64,000 bases of DNA from the NCBI RefSeq assembly GCF_029714945.1, contig NZ_CP121634.1, forward strand, positions 9,304,453 to 9,368,452, in the 5' to 3' direction. The notes under the pieces were generated by a model. That model made no database searches. It had not been told where the DNA came from and saw only the letters and a program-made list of their open reading frames with translations. This DNA is from Bradyrhizobium sp. CIAT3101 (GTDB lineage: Bacteria; Pseudomonadota; Alphaproteobacteria; Rhizobiales; Xanthobacteraceae). Made by a program: the position numbers and the translations under genes. Position 1 is the stretch's first letter, and every line of letters starts with the position of its first letter. This document shows, piece after piece, positions 61,741-64,000 of the stretch.

Positions 61741-62052
61741 CCGGGAATAGCCGATCAGCGGCTTGCGCGGGCGGAACAGGATCATCAGGAGAATGCCGAG
61801 GAGGCCGAGCACGGCGAAAACCGGCTGGTCCAGCACCAGGCGGATCACCGAGGTCCAGAGCCAGGGTGCCTTGGCCTCGACCCAGGTTCGGAAGGCGGAC
61901 TGGCTGGCCTGGTTGATGTCGTTCCAGAACTGGCCGAACCGGGTGAAGCGCAGGGTCTGGTCGGCCACCCAGCGGGCGCCGTCATAGACCATGAAGAAGA
62001 ACCCACCGGCGAGCAGCAACAGCCCAATCAGTCGGAAAAAGCCGCGGATCAT
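61735..62052 (-). CDS. Small two-helix membrane protein of unknown function
   Basis: The 105-residue protein has a first hydrophobic helix (FFRLIGLLLLAGGFFFMVYDG), a middle loop of about 40 residues with Trp- and Phe-rich parts (FGQFWNDINQASQSAF), and a second helix (QPVFAVLGLLGILLMILF) followed by basic residues (RPRKPLIG). Start ATG 62052. The sequence looks conserved in style, but I do not assign a function. Confidence 0.82.
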   Translation of the reverse strand: MIRGFFRLIGLLLLAGGFFFMVYDGARWVADQTLRFTRFGQFWNDINQASQSAFRTWVEAKAPWLWTSVIRLVLDQPVFAVLGLLGILLMILFRPRKPLIGYSRD

Positions 62053-62439
62053 GCCCTACCCTCTATGGTCGCCCGATCGGATGACCCCCACAAACGCCGT
62101 CAGCCAATAGCCGGGAGACGGCAGAAATTCAACCTCATCAGGGCGTTACGGCCCCTCTTGGAGCGCTCCCGGGCCTGCTTTTCCAGCCCTTAAAGCGTTG
62201 ACGGTGCCCAAGACCCCCTCTATAAGGGCGCCAACTGGCGGTGGGCGCAATCCTGCCGCCGCTGTTCTTTGAGCAGTTGCAGGCTCTTTTGAGCCTCAGA
62301 GATGGCCGCAAGGCTTATCGCTCATGTTCCGGGAACGGCCAGCAACCGAACACCCTAAATCCGAGCGTCGATTCCGCGGTCAAGCTGCCGGCGCTACCCG
62401 ACCAAGACGCGACCGGTACCCGCAAAGGACATTGAGACC
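62053..62439. other. Upstream region of rpsT
   Basis: This 387-bp gap holds the probable rpsT promoter (62198-62226) and a leader of about 200 bases. The leader could fold for autogenous control, which is known for S20 in other bacteria, but I have not identified a defined structure. No gene is seen. Confidence 0.5.
62198..62226 (+). promoter_or_regulatory. Sigma-70-type promoter for rpsT
   Basis: TTGACG (62198-62203), a 17-base spacer and TATAAG (62221-62226) give near-consensus -35 and -10 elements. Transcription would begin near 62233 and leave a leader of about 207 bases before rpsT. Confidence 0.75.
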
Positions 62440-62706
62440 ATGGCCAACACCACCTCCGCCAAGAAAGCGACGCGCAAGATCGCCCGCCGCACCGCCGTCA
62501 ACAAGTCGCGCCGCACCCAGATGCGCGGTGCCGTGCGTCACGTCGAGGAAGCCATCGCGACCGGCGATCGCGCCGCCGCCGTCAAGGCGCTGGCCACCGC
62601 CGAGCCCGCGCTGATGCGCGCCGCCCAGCGCAACATCATTCACAAGAACAACGCCAGCCGCAAAGTCTCGCGCCTCACCGCGCAGATCGCCAAGCTCGCC
62701 AAGTAA
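62440..62706 (+). CDS. rpsT: 30S ribosomal protein S20
   Basis: This 88-residue, Lys/Arg/Ala-rich protein starts [25 protein letters not shown] and ends with [20 protein letters not shown], a clear bacterial S20. It binds 16S rRNA early in 30S assembly. AAGGA lies 11 bases before the ATG. A strong terminator follows, so it is monocistronic. In alphaproteobacteria rpsT is often just upstream of dnaA. Confidence 0.98.
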   Translation: MANTTSAKKATRKIARRTAVNKSRRTQMRGAVRHVEEAIATGDRAAAVKALATAEPALMRAAQRNIIHKNNASRKVSRLTAQIAKLAK

Positions 62707-62798
62707 TCTCGGCAGCTAAGTTCGCGACGCAACTTCGCCGCCGCGATCCGATCGTCTCACCCGATCGGCTGAAGCAATCGAACATCGCGCTTTCAATC

Positions 62799-62823
62799 AG
62801 CCCGGCTCACGCCGGGCTTTTTG
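62799..62823 (+). terminator. Rho-independent terminator of rpsT
   Basis: AGCCCGGC / GCCGGGCT with a TCAC loop is followed by TTTTT. It lies about 90 bases after the rpsT stop codon. Confidence 0.93.
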
Positions 62824-63709
62824 TTGTCTGTCACAATTCCCGCTTGCGGTCGTTGGGCGACCAATCCGTCGTTGGAAGACTTTTGTCGCGAGCGCCAAGC
62901 TCGCGCTCCGTAGTCTTACCTGTCGGTGTTTTGCAACAGCGGAAACTTTCACTGCGCTGCGAAAAACCCCTGCGGGGCGGGGCTAAGTTGCATTCTCTCG
63001 TACGAAAGTTCTGCACACCGTAGATTCACCGGAACAGGTTTCGCTCCGGGGTTACCCTGCGAAACGAGACTCAAAAAACGATGTCTCGCTAATCACTTAT
63101 CGACATAGCGCCGCCAAGCATTTGGAAAATTCGTGCGCGCGGTGCGTGCGTGACGCTTTTGTAAAAATTTTTTGGCGGTAGGGGAGTCATTGTCACATGA
63201 CGTCCCGCATTTTCGAATCTGTGCACGAATCCAAAAACTTGGTCTCAAGCCTGTGAACAACTCTTGCGCGGCGTTAACGCTGGTCAAGATTTTTAACGCC
63301 TCAAGTGTGAATCAATTTCGTTGCGAGTCTTTCCGCTTGGTGTATTCCTTAAGTCGTTCGCGGCGCCCACGATCTTGAGACCAGCGCGGTTTTAGAAACG
63401 GGGCGAGCGTGCAAATCGGCGGCGGTGTGCACGTAGGCGACGCTTCAACAAGCGATTGTCGGATCAACACCCACAGCAATGTGGGAACGGTAGCTCTTTG
63501 TCTGAATGTCTCCAAGCGGGATTTTTCTCAATCCCGCTCGCGCCAGGCGCAAACGAGGGACGTCATGAAGCTACACCGACACGCGTGATGGCGAAGCCGA
63601 GCGGACGAACAGTGCAGACGGGCAGGACAGCGGCGACCTCAGTCGCAGTTGTCTACTAGGACACGCAGGACCTTGCCGTGAGCAATCACGGCAGGACGGG
63701 GAGGCTACC
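62824..63709. other. Long non-coding region, presumed dnaA/oriC approach
   Basis: This gene-free region is more AT-rich than its neighbours, mainly between 63085 and 63320. It contains seven GANTC methylation sites in 63023-63329 and two matches to a relaxed DnaA box (TTNTNCACA): TTCTGCACA at 63009-63017 and, on the minus strand, TTGTTCACA at 63252-63260. A near match TTATCGACA lies at about 63098. A perfect 8-bp hairpin GCGGGATT / AATCCCGC is at 63516-63537. These fit a replication-control or dnaA promoter region; identity is inferred. Confidence 0.55.
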
Positions 63710-63823
63710 ATGTCTTACGGACTCAACGCGGTATTGAAATCAATTTCCATTTCCAACGATGCCGTCCTGGATTCCTCGGACATCCAGCCTCCCGCGTGCG
63801 ACGGGGCGCCGAGTACGCGCTGA
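63710..63823 (+). CDS. Possible 37-residue small protein
   Basis: An ATG at 63710 is preceded by GGACGGGGAGG, a strong ribosome site, and by a hairpin (CCGTGA / TCACGG, 63676-63691). The frame encodes MSYGLNAVLKSISISNDAVL and 17 more residues, Ser- and Asn-rich, with no recognised domain. It may be a real small gene, a leader peptide or chance. The next 177 bases show no other frame. Confidence 0.3.
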   Translation: MSYGLNAVLKSISISNDAVLDSSDIQPPACDGAPSTR

Positions 63824-64000
63824 CCTCGCGAACACGCCATCTCTGACATCGCTGATCTGACCGCGGCGCTCGCGCCGAACGGTAGAGCTATGCCCGACGA
63901 TGGACTCGCTTGAGGTCGCGTCATTGCAGAAACCCTGATGGCAGGAACTCTGCATGGCGTTCACAACGCAACCTTATCTCTCAAGAAAAGTTCTCAAATG

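Noticed and set aside
63085..63320. CtrA-binding sites (TTAA-N7-TTAAC)
   Set aside because: The two TTAAC motifs near 63274 and 63292 are spaced by 14 bases, not 7.
63998..64000. Final ATG as the dnaA start codon
   Set aside because: No codons follow in the window and the ribosome site is weak; it is possible but cannot be supported.

Overview
The window is chromosomal DNA from a high-GC alphaproteobacterium, most likely Bradyrhizobium or a close relative (Nitrobacteraceae). The evidence is the RegS/RegR redox two-component pair, a PHA depolymerase, strong GC-biased codon use that opens long antisense reading frames, several dispersed palindromic repeat families that I associate with Bradyrhizobium intergenic DNA, and rpsT followed by a long AT-richer gap that looks like the approach to dnaA and the replication origin. 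I see no insertion sequence, integrase, prophage, CRISPR array, nod/nif/T3SS island or rRNA. This is ordinary core and shell genome with short operons.

Layout. 0.1-9.6 kb: DUF1330 protein, bifunctional penicillin-binding protein, YgjP-like metalloprotease, PHA depolymerase, an ABC-2 exporter pair, then regS-regR. 9.6-24 kb: MmcB-like DNA repair protein, two GH13 glucosidases facing each other (trehalose synthase-like and alpha-glucosidase), an MBL-fold hydrolase, an HxlR regulator divergent from a small monooxygenase-like gene, a PHB-type esterase, an MFS efflux pump divergent from a soluble transhydrogenase, a luciferase-like monooxygenase, a cytochrome P450 and an SDR. 24-38.6 kb: the signalling section, with an HWE-type histidine kinase, a PAS-GGDEF-EAL protein, a PAS sigma-54 activator, a complete five-gene Liv-type ABC importer, then a CACHE-like/PAS/GGDEF/EAL protein and a PAS-GGDEF cyclase in tandem. 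38.6-46 kb: tRNA-Arg(CCG), small secreted and Ser-rich proteins, a 46-residue double-glycine-leader peptide, 3-methyladenine glycosylase, a phosphoesterase, a cNMP-binding protein, a GNAT and a B12-binding radical SAM protein. 46-53.8 kb: a membrane protein/winged-helix regulator/uppS operon with matching palindromes, a trypsin-like protease, an ArsR-SRPBCC-DUF899 operon, a Bug-type binding protein, a VOC protein and an HD-GYP protein. 54-64 kb: an IorAB-type molybdenum hydroxylase, two hydrolases, a Wza-like lipoprotein, msrA, a small membrane protein, rpsT and the presumed pre-dnaA region.

Themes. Four proteins make or break cyclic di-GMP (three GGDEF/EAL, one HD-GYP). Intergenic space is crowded with at least six repeat families, and many gaps over 150 bp hold one. 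The most notable signals are the double-glycine peptide gene (40842-40982), twin 17-bp ACTTTG-N5-CAAAGT palindromes around the uppS operon, a dense GANTC cluster upstream of the presumed dnaA, and a LivG ATPase whose Walker B glutamate is a lysine.
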